DNA of 64,000 nt, taken from an uncultured Clostridia bacterium (lineage in GTDB: Bacteria > Bacillota > Clostridia > TANB77 > CAG-508). The notes below the pieces were generated by a model. The model was not told where the DNA came from. It did not search any database and worked only from the letters and a program-made list of their open reading frames with translations. The stretch covers positions 25,965 to 89,964 of the forward strand of contig CAKPKP010000007.1 in assembly GCA_934167495.1 (NCBI GenBank). The letters are read 5' to 3'. Below are positions 1 to 9,845 of this stretch, piece by piece (the stretch's first letter is position 1; each line of letters begins with the position of its first letter). Position numbers and translations under genes: made by a program.

Positions 1-3000
1 ATACAAGAAGATATAGAAAATAAAGAAGAAATCATCGAAATGCCACTAGATAATATTAGTTTAAAAGCTACAACAAAAATTAACGAATATTCTATAGAAT
101 ACGAATTAAATGGTGGTACATTATCAAATAGCAATCCTGAAACATATACAGTAGAAACAGAAAGTTTTACATTAAATAATCCAACAAAAACAGGATATAC
201 ATTTATAGGATGGACAGGAAGTAATGGAGACGAACCACAAGAGAATGTAGTAGTAGAAAAAGGTTCTACAGAAGATAAGAGATTTGTAGCTAATTGGAAT
301 ATAAATACATATACTATAGAATATGAATTAAATGGTGGTACACTATCAAATAACAATCCTGAAACGTATACAATAGAAACAGAAACATTTACATTAAATA
401 ATCCAACAAAAATAGGATATACATTTATAGGATGGACAGGAAGTAATGGAGACAAACCACAAAAGAATGTAATAGTAGAAAAAGGTTCTACAGAGGATAA
501 GAGATTTGTAGCTAATTGGAATATAAATACATATACTATAGAATACGAATTAAATGGTGGTACACTATTAAATATCAATCCTGAAACATATACAGTAGAA
601 ACAGAAAGTTTTACATTAAATAATCCAATAAAAACAGGATATACATTTATAGGTTGGACTGGAAGTAACGGAGATGAACCAGAAGAAGTAATTACTATAG
701 AAAAAGGAAGCACAGAAAATAGAAGATATATAGCAAATTATAAAATAAATGAATATACAATAGTATATGATGCTAATGGAGGATATGTAGAAAAAGGAAG
801 TGTAACAAAAGAGTATAATGAAGAAATAATAATGCCTATACCAGAAAGAAAGTATACAGTAACATATGAAACTTTAGGAGGAACAGAATTAACTCCAGAA
901 AAAATACAATATGATTTTAATGGTTGGTATACACAAAAAGAAAATGGAGAAAAAAGAGAATATACAAAAATGCCAGCATATGATGAAACTGTTTATGCAA
1001 TATGGACAGATAAATCTATAGAACTTAAATCAACATACAAAGAAGGATACACTTTCTTAGGTTGGTATTTAGATGAAGAATATACAGAAAAAGCTGGAAC
1101 AGAAAGTGAAATATATAAAGTAACTGCAGATGTAACTTTGTATGCAAAATGGAAAATAAATGAATATACTATAACAGTACATCATAAAGAAATAGGTACA
1201 GATAATAAAATAGCAGAAGATGAAACTTTTATAGGAGAGTATCAAACACAATATGAAATAACAGATTTAATAACAAATGCCGGTGAAAATCAAAGGGAAG
1301 AAATAAATACAAATAAATATTTTTATGAAAATGTAGATGGAATTTCAAAAGGAACTTATACAAATAATATAGAAATTACATTTTATTATGGAGTTTATAC
1401 ATTTAATATTACAGGAGAAGCGGCAGAGGGTGGAAAAATAACAGATGTTGCTGAAATTGTAAGATATGGAGAAACAACAAGTAAAGATATAATAATAACA
1501 CCAAACGAAGGAAACAAAGTAAAAAGTATAACTATAAATGATGAAGAAATAGAATTTACAGAAGATGCAGATTCAAAAGTGGTTGAATTACCAAAGTTTA
1601 CAAATGTAACAGAAAATAAAAATATAAAAGTAACTTTTGAAATAATCCCAATGAGAGTTATAATAACTGAATCACCTGTAGAGAGTTTAGTTGGAACAAA
1701 ATATGAAACTTTAAGAAAGGCTTTATTGGCAATAGAAACAGCTGGATTAACTTCAGAAAGCAATGTAACAACAATATCTTTATTACAAAACATTGATGAT
1801 GAATCAAATATTATAGAGAATAAAAACTTAAAAATAGAGTTAAATGGACAAACATTAAATTCTAAAAATGATAGTCCAACATTAACAGTAATATCAGCGC
1901 AATTAAACATAATAGATACTAATGAAGAAAATGGTAAAATTTCAAACGAAAAAGTAGAAGCTATAAAAATAGAAGAAAGCGGAAAAGTAACTTTAGGTAC
2001 AGATGATGAAAGTGTAAGCCAAGTATCTCCAACTATACAAGGAGTGAGATATGGTGTAAATACAAAAGGAACTTTCAATTATTATGATGGAAAAATAATT
2101 GGAAATGTAGCAATAAATGGAAATCCTACAGACTTACCATATTTAAAGAATCCAGGAATAACTGTAGAAGAAGGAAATCAAATAGCAACATTAGTAACAG
2201 TATTAAATGCAGAAGCTACTATAGGAAAGAAAAACTTTACTCAATTAGAATTAGCAATAGAATATGCAAATAATAAAATTGCAGAAGATGGAAGTCAAGT
2301 AGAAATAGTAATAGTAAAAGATTTAACAAAAGAGGAAGAAATAACAGTAGATGAAACAAAAAATATAAAATTAGATTTAAACGGTTTTGTAACAACATTA
2401 AATGCAACATTCGTAAATAATGGAAAATTAGAAATAATAGATACTAGTGAAGAAAATACAGGAAAACTGGTATCTAATATTCCAAGTGCAATAGTGAATA
2501 AAAATAATATGATAATTAATGGAGGTAGTTTTGAAACAAATTTAGCGGGAACGTCAAATGCAAAGGTATATTTAATAAGAAATGAGGAATATTTAGAAGT
2601 AAATAATGGTTCAGTAGTAACTACAGCAAATTATATTAATACTATACAAAACGCCAAAAATTTAAAAGTAACGAATGGAAATATAAATGCTTCTGGTACA
2701 GATAGTTCTGCAATATATAATGAAACAACAGGAAATTTAGTAACAACAGGAGGTACAATTTATGCATACGGTTCACCAGCATATGGAATATTTAATGATG
2801 GTGATGGATATGTAGAATGTTCAGGTATATCAATTTCAACAGGAACTACATATTTAGGAGTAGCATATCCTATATGGAATAATTCAACAGGTAATATTAA
2901 AATACAAGCAATTAATATATCAATGGGTGGATATTATGGATATGCATGTTATAATAATGGATTAGGTAAAATAGAATTAATAGATGGACAAATAAATACA

Positions 3001-6000
3001 TATGGAAGAACAGACACTCTTCGATCTCATGGAGCTTTTTATAATAGAACTAATGGAACAATAAAAATAGAAGGAGGAACTATAACAGCAAGAGGAATAG
3101 GTATAAATAATGCATCAACTGGAAAAGTAGAGATAACTGATGGAAATATATCAGGTTATAACGGCGTAGAAAATGCTTCTGGAGGAAATATTGAAGTAAG
3201 TGGTGGAACAATAAACGGAAGTTATGTAGGAATTCTTAATAGTAATGATAATGGAAAAATTATTATTACAGGAGGTATTGTAGAATCAAATCGTTATGCA
3301 ATTCAAAATGAAAAAATGGGAACAATATCTATAGAAAAAGCTATTGTAAGATCAAATAATTCTTATTCAGCGATATATGGAAGAGGAAATGGAGATATTA
3401 TCGTAAAATCTGGAGAAATAACATCAAAATATGGAGGAATATATATTGAAAATACAGCAAATGTTATATTAGGAAATAAAGATGGAATAATTAATTCAGA
3501 ATCTCCAAATATAGTAGCAGAACAGTATGGAATAAATAATTCAAAAGGAAAAATATATTACTATGATGGAACAATAACAGCTAATATAGATAAAACTATT
3601 ATAGGAAATATTGCAGATAAAGAGGAAGATGCATATTTAAAAATAGAAGATGTAGATGAAAAAAATGAAAATGCAACAATGGCATCAAAAGAAAATGTTG
3701 TATCAATAAATGATGTCGAATATTCATCTTTAGAGGAAGCATTAAAAAATGCAAATACTGGAGATACAATAAAATTATTAAAGAATATAACAATATCAAA
3801 AGACTTAGATGTAGAAGAAAATAAAAATATAATAATAGATATGAATAGTAAACAAATAAAGCTATTTAATCAAATTAATAACTATGGAACACTAAAAATA
3901 ATAGATAATAGTGAAGAAAAAGCAGGAATAATAAAGGAACTTGGAGAAAAAATAATAAATAAAGAAAATGCAACTTTAAGTATAGAAAATATAAAACTTA
4001 CAAGTGTATTAGTTGGTTCAGATAGTAACACAAAAACTATAATAGTAAATCAAGGAACACTAAATATAAATGAAACGACCTTAAATTCTAGCGGATACAG
4101 AAATTATTCTATACATAATGCGGGAAATCTAAATATAAAAAATGCTAATATAATAACAACTGGTGAAAGAGGATATGGTATTTGTAATGAACCAAGCGGA
4201 ATAGTAGAAATAGATAATATTACAATTAGTACTAAGGGGCAAAATGCAAATGGTATTTTAAACTTTGGAAAATTAAATATAAAATCAGGAAATATAAAAA
4301 CAGAAGGTTCGTATTATCCATATGGTATCTATAATACAGGAGAGCTAGAAGTTGGAACAGTTGAAATATATGCTAGAGATAATGGAATATATAATAATGC
4401 AAAATGTATTATAAATGGAGCTAAATTTAATTCATCAAGCCATATAGCAATTTATAATGGCGAACAAGGAGATTTAACAATAACTACAGCTGAAGTATCT
4501 GGAAATTATGCAGTTTTAGATAATTATGGTATAGCAAAGATATATAATGGAGTTTATAACACAAATAATACATCTATTTTAAATGAAGGCAGTGGAAGTA
4601 TAGAATTTTATGATGGAACTATTACTACTTCATATTGTGGAATATATAATTATGATACTGGAAAAGTTTTATTTGCTGGAGGATCAATACATTCAACAAG
4701 AGACAATGCAATATACAATAAAAAATCAGGAGAAATAAAAGTTACAGGTGGAAGTTTAGTTACAGAACAATATGCATCAATATATAATAATGATACAGGA
4801 ACTATAATAGTAGGTGAGAAAGATGGTATTGTTAGTACAGAAATCCCATATATAAAAGGAACTTATGGTGTATCTAACGGAAAAGGAACATTTAACTTTT
4901 ATGATGGTATACTAATTGGAAATGAAAATCAATCAACATATGGAACAATAAATGAAATAGAAGATGAATACGATATTGTAAAAACAAAAAACGATGACAA
5001 TACAGAAAATGCAGTTTTAAAAATACTTCCAATGGCAAAAATATTATCTACTGGCGAAGAATATTCTACAATACAAAAAGCGATAGAAGCGGTTAATGAA
5101 AATGAAGAAACAATACAAATTATAAGAAATATTGAAATACTATCTACAGCAGAATCTATAACAATACCTGAAAATAAAAATATAATACTAGATTTAAATA
5201 ACTTTGTAATATCAACAGGAAAAGCTGAATCTATAATAAATAATGGAAAATTAAAAATTACAGATAATAGTGAAGAGAAAAAAGGCAGAATAAAAGGATT
5301 TAACGAAAAAGTTTTAATAAACAATGAAAATGCAACATTAGAGTTTGAAAATGCAAATCTTACAGCAGAATATAGTAGTGCGACAAATTCGGACAGAAAG
5401 AACTTAATAGTAAATAATGGTAGTATGAAAGTTACTGGTGGAGAAATGATATTTACAGGTTCATATTGTTATGGAATTCAAAATAATAATATTTTGAATA
5501 TTTACTCTGGAACTTTTAAAAGTGATGGAGTGGTTGTAAGAATAATAAATAGTACTGGTGATTTAAATATTTATGGCGGAGAGATGACAGCTAATCCAAA
5601 TGAAAAATATTATTCTAATTATTCACATCTTATAGTTAATGATGGTAATATGATAATAGAAGATATAAAAATAACAACTACTAAGTCTTATTATATAAGT
5701 ATTAGCAATAATGGAACTGCGGAAATTAATGGTGGAGAAATAACAAATTATGATACAAATATAGTAAATAGTGGAAATTTGAAAATTAATTCTGCAACTA
5801 TAAATTGTACTTCAAATTCTAGCAGTGTAATCGATGTATATAATGGTAGTGTAGAAATAAATGGAGGAACAATTACTTCTAAAAATAGAATTATAAATAA
5901 TAAAGCAGAAAGCACTGTAACTATAAATGGTGGTAATATGCAATCAGATGGAGGAAATGCTATATATAATTCAAGTAATGGAAATATTATAATAAATGAT

Positions 6001-8319
6001 GGATTAATAAAATCTAAAGGAACTATGCGTAGAGGAATAATAAATGATTTATCAGGAACAATAACTGTAAATGGAGGAGAAATTATTTCAGAAAATTATA
6101 CAGCAATTACAAATGATGAAGAAGGTACTGTAATAGTAAATGGTGGAAAAGTAAAATCATTAGAATCTTGGGGAATTTCAAATAATTCAACAGGAACAAT
6201 AATAGTGGGCGATAAAACTAAAGAACTATTAGCAGAAAGTCCAATAATAGAAGGTGCTACATATGGTATAGATAATTGCTATGGAAAATTATATTTTTAT
6301 AATGGATCAATAATAGGTTCAAAAGAACAATCAATATATGGAAAAGTAACTGAAATTAGAGAGGAAAGCAATATAATAAAAACATTAAATGAAGATGAAA
6401 CATTGGAAACATCAACACTTGGTGTTAAAAACGTTGCTAAAATTGCTTCTACACAAGTTGAATATAGAAATTTAGCAAGTGCTATATCTGCTATAACAAC
6501 AAATGATGAAACTGTTCAGATAATAAATGATGATGTAATAGCTGAAATTTCAAATCAAATTGTAATTCCAGAAGAAAAAACAATAACAATAGATTTAAAT
6601 GGACATGAATTGCAAAATTCTAGAGAAAACTGGATAGTAAATAATGGAAAACTAAAATTGGATGATTCTACAGAAGAAAAACAAGGAAAAATTATAACAT
6701 ATGGAAATAAAACTTTAGTTAATAATCAAAATGCAATACTTGATATTAATAATATTTCTATAATAAATAATGCAATAGAAGGAAATTCTTCAGAATATTG
6801 CAAAATTATAGAAAATGATGGAACTCTAAATATAAATAATGTTCAAATTAAAGCAAATGGTGAATATATTCAAATTCTATATAATAAAAATAATGGTACA
6901 ATAAATGTACGAAATGGAACAATATTAGGAACAGGTTGTTATATATCAGGAATATTAAATTTAGGAAATGCTGAATTTAATTCTGGAAGTATTTCTTATA
7001 AAAATAATAATACTTATAGTAATTCTGGAAATTGTATATATAATGAAAAAGATGCAACACTAAATATAACAGGTGGAAAATTTGAAAGTAAAAATAATAG
7101 TATTATAAATCATGGAAATATGGAAATAAGTAATGCTGAAATTATAGCAAATAAAAATGGAATATATGCAGGTGTAAATTCTATAACAAAATATAATAAT
7201 GGAAATATAACTTCCGAAGAATATGGAATTTACACTGACGGTAAATTTGATGTATATGGTGGAACAGTTTATGGAAAAGATGTTGGAATATACAATAAAT
7301 CAATAACAAATGTATATGGCGGAGAAATAAAGTCAAATTCGATTGTTATAAGAAATCAAAACAACACTGTAACAATATACGATGGTAAAATTACTATGAA
7401 ATCATCAAGTGGACAAATAGGAATTGCAAATTATTCAACTGGAGAAATAAACATAAAGAATGTAGAAATTAATTTAGAAATTGAATCAAATAGAGTATAT
7501 GGAATATACAATAATACAACAGGAACTATTAATATAGAAAAAATGAAAATGGATTTAGTAGAAAAATCGACTTCATATAAAGCTTATGGAATATACAATG
7601 ATACAACAGGAAAAATTGTACTTGGAATTAAAGATAAAAATGTTGATAATAATCAAATAATAATTAATTCTACAGGATATGGTGTATACATAGATGATGA
7701 AAATGGTCAGTTCTGTATGTATGATGGTACAATAATAGGACAAACTAAAGCAATTGAAGGAAAGTGCAATATGGAATATGAAGATAGATATAAATTAAAT
7801 ATAACAGATAATGAAACAAAAGCAAATTTAATACCAGATGATGTAACATATGAACAAATAGTATCTGTTGGAAGTATTTATTACGATAGTATTCAAGAAG
7901 CTTTAAATGCAATAGAAACAGAAGGAACAATATTAATACATAAAGACTTGGAATTAAAAGCTCCAATAATAATACCGGCAGAAAAAAACATAACATTAGA
8001 TTTACAGGCAAGTGCAATAAATTATGATGACTCAAAAAATGCAATGATAACAATTGAAGAAAATGCTAAATTAACAATAATAGATTCTAGAGAAGATGGA
8101 ACAGAGACAACTACATATGGAAATATAGAAAATACTTCAGGTACAACAATAATTAACAAAGGTACTTTAGTAATAGGAGTAAATGATGAAATCGTTTACA
8201 CAAATTCACCAAGAATAACAGGAAAAATATTGTCAATACAAAATATAGGATCACTTCAAATTAATGATGGAACTATAGGAAAAATATCAAACACAGGAAC
8301 TGTAGAAGACAATAGATAA
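1..8319 (+). CDS. Giant beta-helix surface adhesin with InlB-type repeats, 5' partial
   Basis: The frame is open from base 1, so the N-terminus, presumably with the export signal, lies outside the window. What is visible starts with InlB B-repeat (Listeria-Bacteroides repeat) units carrying YELNGGTL and GYTFIGWTG motifs: three near-identical 222-bp units and diverged ones up to about 1165. Most of the rest is built from short NG/GG-rich turns such as GGxIxxxxxxIxN, typical of a right-handed beta-helix. An opening cassette (xxYxxIxxAIxxI, then NKNIxLDLN, then GKLxIxDxSEE) recurs six times, at about 1666, 2212, 3697, 5032, 6432 and 7858; the last is truncated by the stop. There is no LPXTG motif, C-terminal membrane segment or wall-binding domain, so anchoring is unexplained. 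The role is inferred as adhesion or surface display. The family assignment is good; ligand and anchoring are unknown. Confidence 0.85.
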   Translation: MQEDIENKEEIIEMPLDNISLKATTKINEYSIEYELNGGTLSNSNPETYTVETESFTLNNPTKTGYTFIGWTGSNGDEPQENVVVEKGSTEDKRFVANWNINTYTIEYELNGGTLSNNNPETYTIETETFTLNNPTKIGYTFIGWTGSNGDKPQKNVIVEKGSTEDKRFVANWNINTYTIEYELNGGTLLNINPETYTVETESFTLNNPIKTGYTFIGWTGSNGDEPEEVITIEKGSTENRRYIANYKINEYTIVYDANGGYVEKGSVTKEYNEEIIMPIPERKYTVTYETLGGTELTPEKIQYDFNGWYTQKENGEKREYTKMPAYDETVYAIWTDKSIELKSTYKEGYTFLGWYLDEEYTEKAGTESEIYKVTADVTLYAKWKINEYTITVHHKEIGTDNKIAEDETFIGEYQTQYEITDLITNAGENQREEINTNKYFYENVDGISKGTYTNNIEITFYYGVYTFNITGEAAEGGKITDVAEIVRYGETTSKDIIITPNEGNKVKSITINDEEIEFTEDADSKVVELPKFTNVTENKNIKVTFEIIPMRVIITESPVESLVGTKYETLRKALLAIETAGLTSESNVTTISLLQNIDDESNIIENKNLKIELNGQTLNSKNDSPTLTVISAQLNIIDTNEENGKISNEKVEAIKIEESGKVTLGTDDESVSQVSPTIQGVRYGVNTKGTFNYYDGKIIGNVAINGNPTDLPYLKNPGITVEEGNQIATLVTVLNAEATIGKKNFTQLELAIEYANNKIAEDGSQVEIVIVKDLTKEEEITVDETKNIKLDLNGFVTTLNATFVNNGKLEIIDTSEENTGKLVSNIPSAIVNKNNMIINGGSFETNLAGTSNAKVYLIRNEEYLEVNNGSVVTTANYINTIQNAKNLKVTNGNINASGTDSSAIYNETTGNLVTTGGTIYAYGSPAYGIFNDGDGYVECSGISISTGTTYLGVAYPIWNNSTGNIKIQAINISMGGYYGYACYNNGLGKIELIDGQINTYGRTDTLRSHGAFYNRTNGTIKIEGGTITARGIGINNASTGKVEITDGNISGYNGVENASGGNIEVSGGTINGSYVGILNSNDNGKIIITGGIVESNRYAIQNEKMGTISIEKAIVRSNNSYSAIYGRGNGDIIVKSGEITSKYGGIYIENTANVILGNKDGIINSESPNIVAEQYGINNSKGKIYYYDGTITANIDKTIIGNIADKEEDAYLKIEDVDEKNENATMASKENVVSINDVEYSSLEEALKNANTGDTIKLLKNITISKDLDVEENKNIIIDMNSKQIKLFNQINNYGTLKIIDNSEEKAGIIKELGEKIINKENATLSIENIKLTSVLVGSDSNTKTIIVNQGTLNINETTLNSSGYRNYSIHNAGNLNIKNANIITTGERGYGICNEPSGIVEIDNITISTKGQNANGILNFGKLNIKSGNIKTEGSYYPYGIYNTGELEVGTVEIYARDNGIYNNAKCIINGAKFNSSSHIAIYNGEQGDLTITTAEVSGNYAVLDNYGIAKIYNGVYNTNNTSILNEGSGSIEFYDGTITTSYCGIYNYDTGKVLFAGGSIHSTRDNAIYNKKSGEIKVTGGSLVTEQYASIYNNDTGTIIVGEKDGIVSTEIPYIKGTYGVSNGKGTFNFYDGILIGNENQSTYGTINEIEDEYDIVKTKNDDNTENAVLKILPMAKILSTGEEYSTIQKAIEAVNENEETIQIIRNIEILSTAESITIPENKNIILDLNNFVISTGKAESIINNGKLKITDNSEEKKGRIKGFNEKVLINNENATLEFENANLTAEYSSATNSDRKNLIVNNGSMKVTGGEMIFTGSYCYGIQNNNILNIYSGTFKSDGVVVRIINSTGDLNIYGGEMTANPNEKYYSNYSHLIVNDGNMIIEDIKITTTKSYYISISNNGTAEINGGEITNYDTNIVNSGNLKINSATINCTSNSSSVIDVYNGSVEINGGTITSKNRIINNKAESTVTINGGNMQSDGGNAIYNSSNGNIIINDGLIKSKGTMRRGIINDLSGTITVNGGEIISENYTAITNDEEGTVIVNGGKVKSLESWGISNNSTGTIIVGDKTKELLAESPIIEGATYGIDNCYGKLYFYNGSIIGSKEQSIYGKVTEIREESNIIKTLNEDETLETSTLGVKNVAKIASTQVEYRNLASAISAITTNDETVQIINDDVIAEISNQIVIPEEKTITIDLNGHELQNSRENWIVNNGKLKLDDSTEEKQGKIITYGNKTLVNNQNAILDINNISIINNAIEGNSSEYCKIIENDGTLNINNVQIKANGEYIQILYNKNNGTINVRNGTILGTGCYISGILNLGNAEFNSGSISYKNNNTYSNSGNCIYNEKDATLNITGGKFESKNNSIINHGNMEISNAEIIANKNGIYAGVNSITKYNNGNITSEEYGIYTDGKFDVYGGTVYGKDVGIYNKSITNVYGGEIKSNSIVIRNQNNTVTIYDGKITMKSSSGQIGIANYSTGEINIKNVEINLEIESNRVYGIYNNTTGTINIEKMKMDLVEKSTSYKAYGIYNDTTGKIVLGIKDKNVDNNQIIINSTGYGVYIDDENGQFCMYDGTIIGQTKAIEGKCNMEYEDRYKLNITDNETKANLIPDDVTYEQIVSVGSIYYDSIQEALNAIETEGTILIHKDLELKAPIIIPAEKNITLDLQASAINYDDSKNAMITIEENAKLTIIDSREDGTETTTYGNIENTSGTTIINKGTLVIGVNDEIVYTNSPRITGKILSIQNIGSLQINDGTIGKISNTGTVEDNR
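79..744 (+). repeat. Three 222-bp tandem repeats encoding InlB-type units
   Basis: Units begin at 79, 301 and 523, exactly 222 bp (74 codons) apart and nearly identical in DNA; a diverged fourth unit begins in register at 745. Each encodes one Flg_new/InlB B-repeat. The low divergence points to recent duplication or gene conversion, and copy number may vary between strains. Confidence 0.9.
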
Positions 8320-8366
8320 GAACAAATCTGAAAATTTTGAGTAAATTAGTTCGTGTGAAAAATTTA
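8320..8366 (-). repeat. Possible decayed remnant of the three-hairpin element (inverted)
   Basis: AGAACAA just after the adhesin stop and GTTCGTGTG..AAATTT at 8349-8366 match the reverse complement of the element's GAACAA/TTGTTC box and CGCACAC core, but the central stem is reduced. Weak match. Confidence 0.35.
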
Positions 8367-8370
8367 CAAT

Positions 8371-8394
8371 AAATATGAATTTTTATTCATATTT
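8371..8394. promoter_or_regulatory. Perfect inverted repeat abutting the gpmA promoter
   Basis: The arms AAATATGAAT and ATTCATATTT are separated by TTTT, and the right arm ends just before the -35 box at 8396. It could be an operator or the stem of a weak terminator for the upstream adhesin gene. It lacks a GC-rich stem, so terminator function is doubtful. Confidence 0.45.
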
Positions 8395-8395
8395 A

Positions 8396-8424
8396 TTGAC
8401 CTTTGTAAAAAAAGAAGATATAAT
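8396..8424 (+). promoter_or_regulatory. Sigma-A promoter of gpmA
   Basis: TTGACC at 8396-8401, a 17-bp spacer, TATAAT at 8419-8424, about 60 bp ahead of the start codon. Confidence 0.8.
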
Positions 8425-8486
8425 ACTATGCATAGAATATAAACAAATTATAGATAATATAAGCTATAAACAAGGAGAAAAAAAAT

Positions 8487-9176
8487 ATGATTAAATTAGT
8501 ATTAGTAAGACATGGCCAAAGCATGTGGAATTTAGAGAATAAGTTTACAGGATGGACAGATGTCGAATTATCAGAGCAAGGTATAAATGAAGCAAAAGAA
8601 GCGGGAAAAATATTAAAAGAAAAAGGTTTTTATTTTGATTTAGGGTTTACATCAGTATTAAAAAGAGCAGAAAATACATTAGATTATATATTAAAAGAAA
8701 TGGGAGAAGAAAATATAGAAATAAAAAGAAGTTGGAAGTTAAACGAAAGACACTATGGGGCTTTACAAGGATTAAATAAAGAAGAAACAAAAGAAAAATA
8801 TGGTGCAGAACAAGTATTACTATGGAGAAGAAGTACAGATGTAAGACCACCAGAATTAGAGGAATCAGATGATAGATATCCAGGTAATGATCCAAAATAT
8901 AAAGATTTAACAAAAGAAGAATTACCTAAAACAGAAAATTTAATAGATACAATAAAAAGAGTATTAGAATATTGGAATTCAGATATTAAACCTGAACTTG
9001 AAAAAGGAAAAAGAATAATAATAGCAGCACATGGAAACAGCTTAAGAGGATTAATAAAATATTTAGATAATATAAGTGATGAAGATATTATTAAATTAGA
9101 ATTACAAACCGGCAACCCAATATGCTATGAATTAGATGACGACTTAAAACCTATAAAACATTATTATTTAAAATAA
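8487..9176 (+). CDS. gpmA: 2,3-bisphosphoglycerate-dependent phosphoglycerate mutase
   Basis: Interconverts 3- and 2-phosphoglycerate in glycolysis and gluconeogenesis in the cytoplasm. The 229 residues match the usual length of the cofactor-dependent family. The signature LVRHGQSMWN puts the phosphoryl-accepting histidine at residue 9; RHYGALQGLNK near residue 90 and AAHGNSLRG near 182 (second catalytic histidine) are the other family motifs. The start is supported by an AAGGAG site just upstream and its own promoter at 8396. It is monocistronic, with a separate promoter for the next gene. High certainty. Confidence 0.97.
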   Translation: MIKLVLVRHGQSMWNLENKFTGWTDVELSEQGINEAKEAGKILKEKGFYFDLGFTSVLKRAENTLDYILKEMGEENIEIKRSWKLNERHYGALQGLNKEETKEKYGAEQVLLWRRSTDVRPPELEESDDRYPGNDPKYKDLTKEELPKTENLIDTIKRVLEYWNSDIKPELEKGKRIIIAAHGNSLRGLIKYLDNISDEDIIKLELQTGNPICYELDDDLKPIKHYYLK

Positions 9177-9213
9177 ATTTTTAACAGTACTATTATAAAT
9201 CAAAAATATAGTA

Positions 9214-9242
9214 TTGAAGAAATATGTAAACCATGGTATAAT
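9214..9242 (+). promoter_or_regulatory. Promoter of the GNAT gene
   Basis: TTGAAG at 9214-9219, a 17-bp spacer, TATAAT at 9237-9242, then an AAGGAGG ribosome binding site before the start codon at 9276. Confidence 0.75.
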
Positions 9243-9275
9243 ATAGATTATAAAATATATAAGGAGGCAATAAGC

Positions 9276-9701
9276 ATGATGATCACATTCCGCAATGCAC
9301 AACTCGAGGACTATGAAGCTTTTAATAAGCTTTACATCCGGAAGGACTACTTAGGTGAGAAAGAATGGATTGGAACAGCAATGGAAAAGGACAGGTACAT
9401 AAAACATATTCAAAACGAGGATATCGTTTTAGCAGTGTTAAATGGAACTGTCATAGGATATTGCTTGGTACAGGCATTTGACGACGGAATATGCGAACTA
9501 ATCAGTTTTTATATAAATTCTGATTATCGCGGAAAAGGGTACAGCATGGCTTTTCTAAGTCACATTGAAAGCTTAGCTAAATCCTGTGGAATGAAAAAAA
9601 TCAGGTTAATGTCATACAACATGAAAACTGACAGATTCTGGGAAAGGATGAAGTATGTTTCAGTAAATTATACTGATGAATACGAAAAAATACTGCTTTA
9701 A
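9276..9701 (+). CDS. GNAT-family N-acetyltransferase, foreign base composition
   Basis: A 141-residue single-domain GNAT protein. The acetyl-CoA binding motif A is seen as FYINSDYRGKGYSMAFL near residues 79-95, with the expected preceding beta strands (VLAVLNGTVIGYCLV) and a C-terminal region typical of the fold. It would transfer an acetyl group from acetyl-CoA to an amine; the substrate cannot be told. It has its own promoter and a GC-rich terminator, so it forms a self-contained cassette. Codon use (CGC, CTC, ATC, CGG and GAG/GAC are frequent) is visibly less AT-biased than in all neighbours, suggesting recent horizontal acquisition. Whether it confers resistance or modifies a metabolite is not decidable here. 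Confidence 0.88.
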   Translation: MMITFRNAQLEDYEAFNKLYIRKDYLGEKEWIGTAMEKDRYIKHIQNEDIVLAVLNGTVIGYCLVQAFDDGICELISFYINSDYRGKGYSMAFLSHIESLAKSCGMKKIRLMSYNMKTDRFWERMKYVSVNYTDEYEKILL

Positions 9702-9710
9702 AGCCAAGGA

Positions 9711-9734
9711 AAGGACCGCAATAGCGGTCTTTTC
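9711..9734 (+). terminator. Intrinsic terminator after the GNAT gene
   Basis: GACCGC (9714-9719), loop AATA, GCGGTC (9724-9729), then a T run. It is unusually GC-rich for this window, consistent with it having arrived with the gene. Confidence 0.85.
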
Positions 9735-9768
9735 TGTATAAATAATTAATATATTTTTAATTGAAAGA

Positions 9769-9797
9769 TTTACAAAAAAAAAACAATATGTTATAAT
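9769..9797 (+). promoter_or_regulatory. Promoter of the repeat membrane protein
   Basis: TTTACA at 9769-9774, a 17-bp spacer, TATAAT at 9792-9797. Confidence 0.6.
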
Positions 9798-9845
9798 TTT
9801 AAATGTAAAATTTTATCAATGCATAAGAAAAAATGAGGTGATTTA

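Noticed and set aside
79..744. Regular repeats as a possible CRISPR array
   Set aside because: The 222-bp units are continuous coding repeats with no spacers, and no cas genes are present.
1395..2078. Long antisense open frames within the adhesin and other AT-rich genes
   Set aside because: They are shadows of strongly biased codons: Phe/Ser/Leu-rich, without ribosome binding sites or recognisable motifs, and fully overlapped by well-supported genes.
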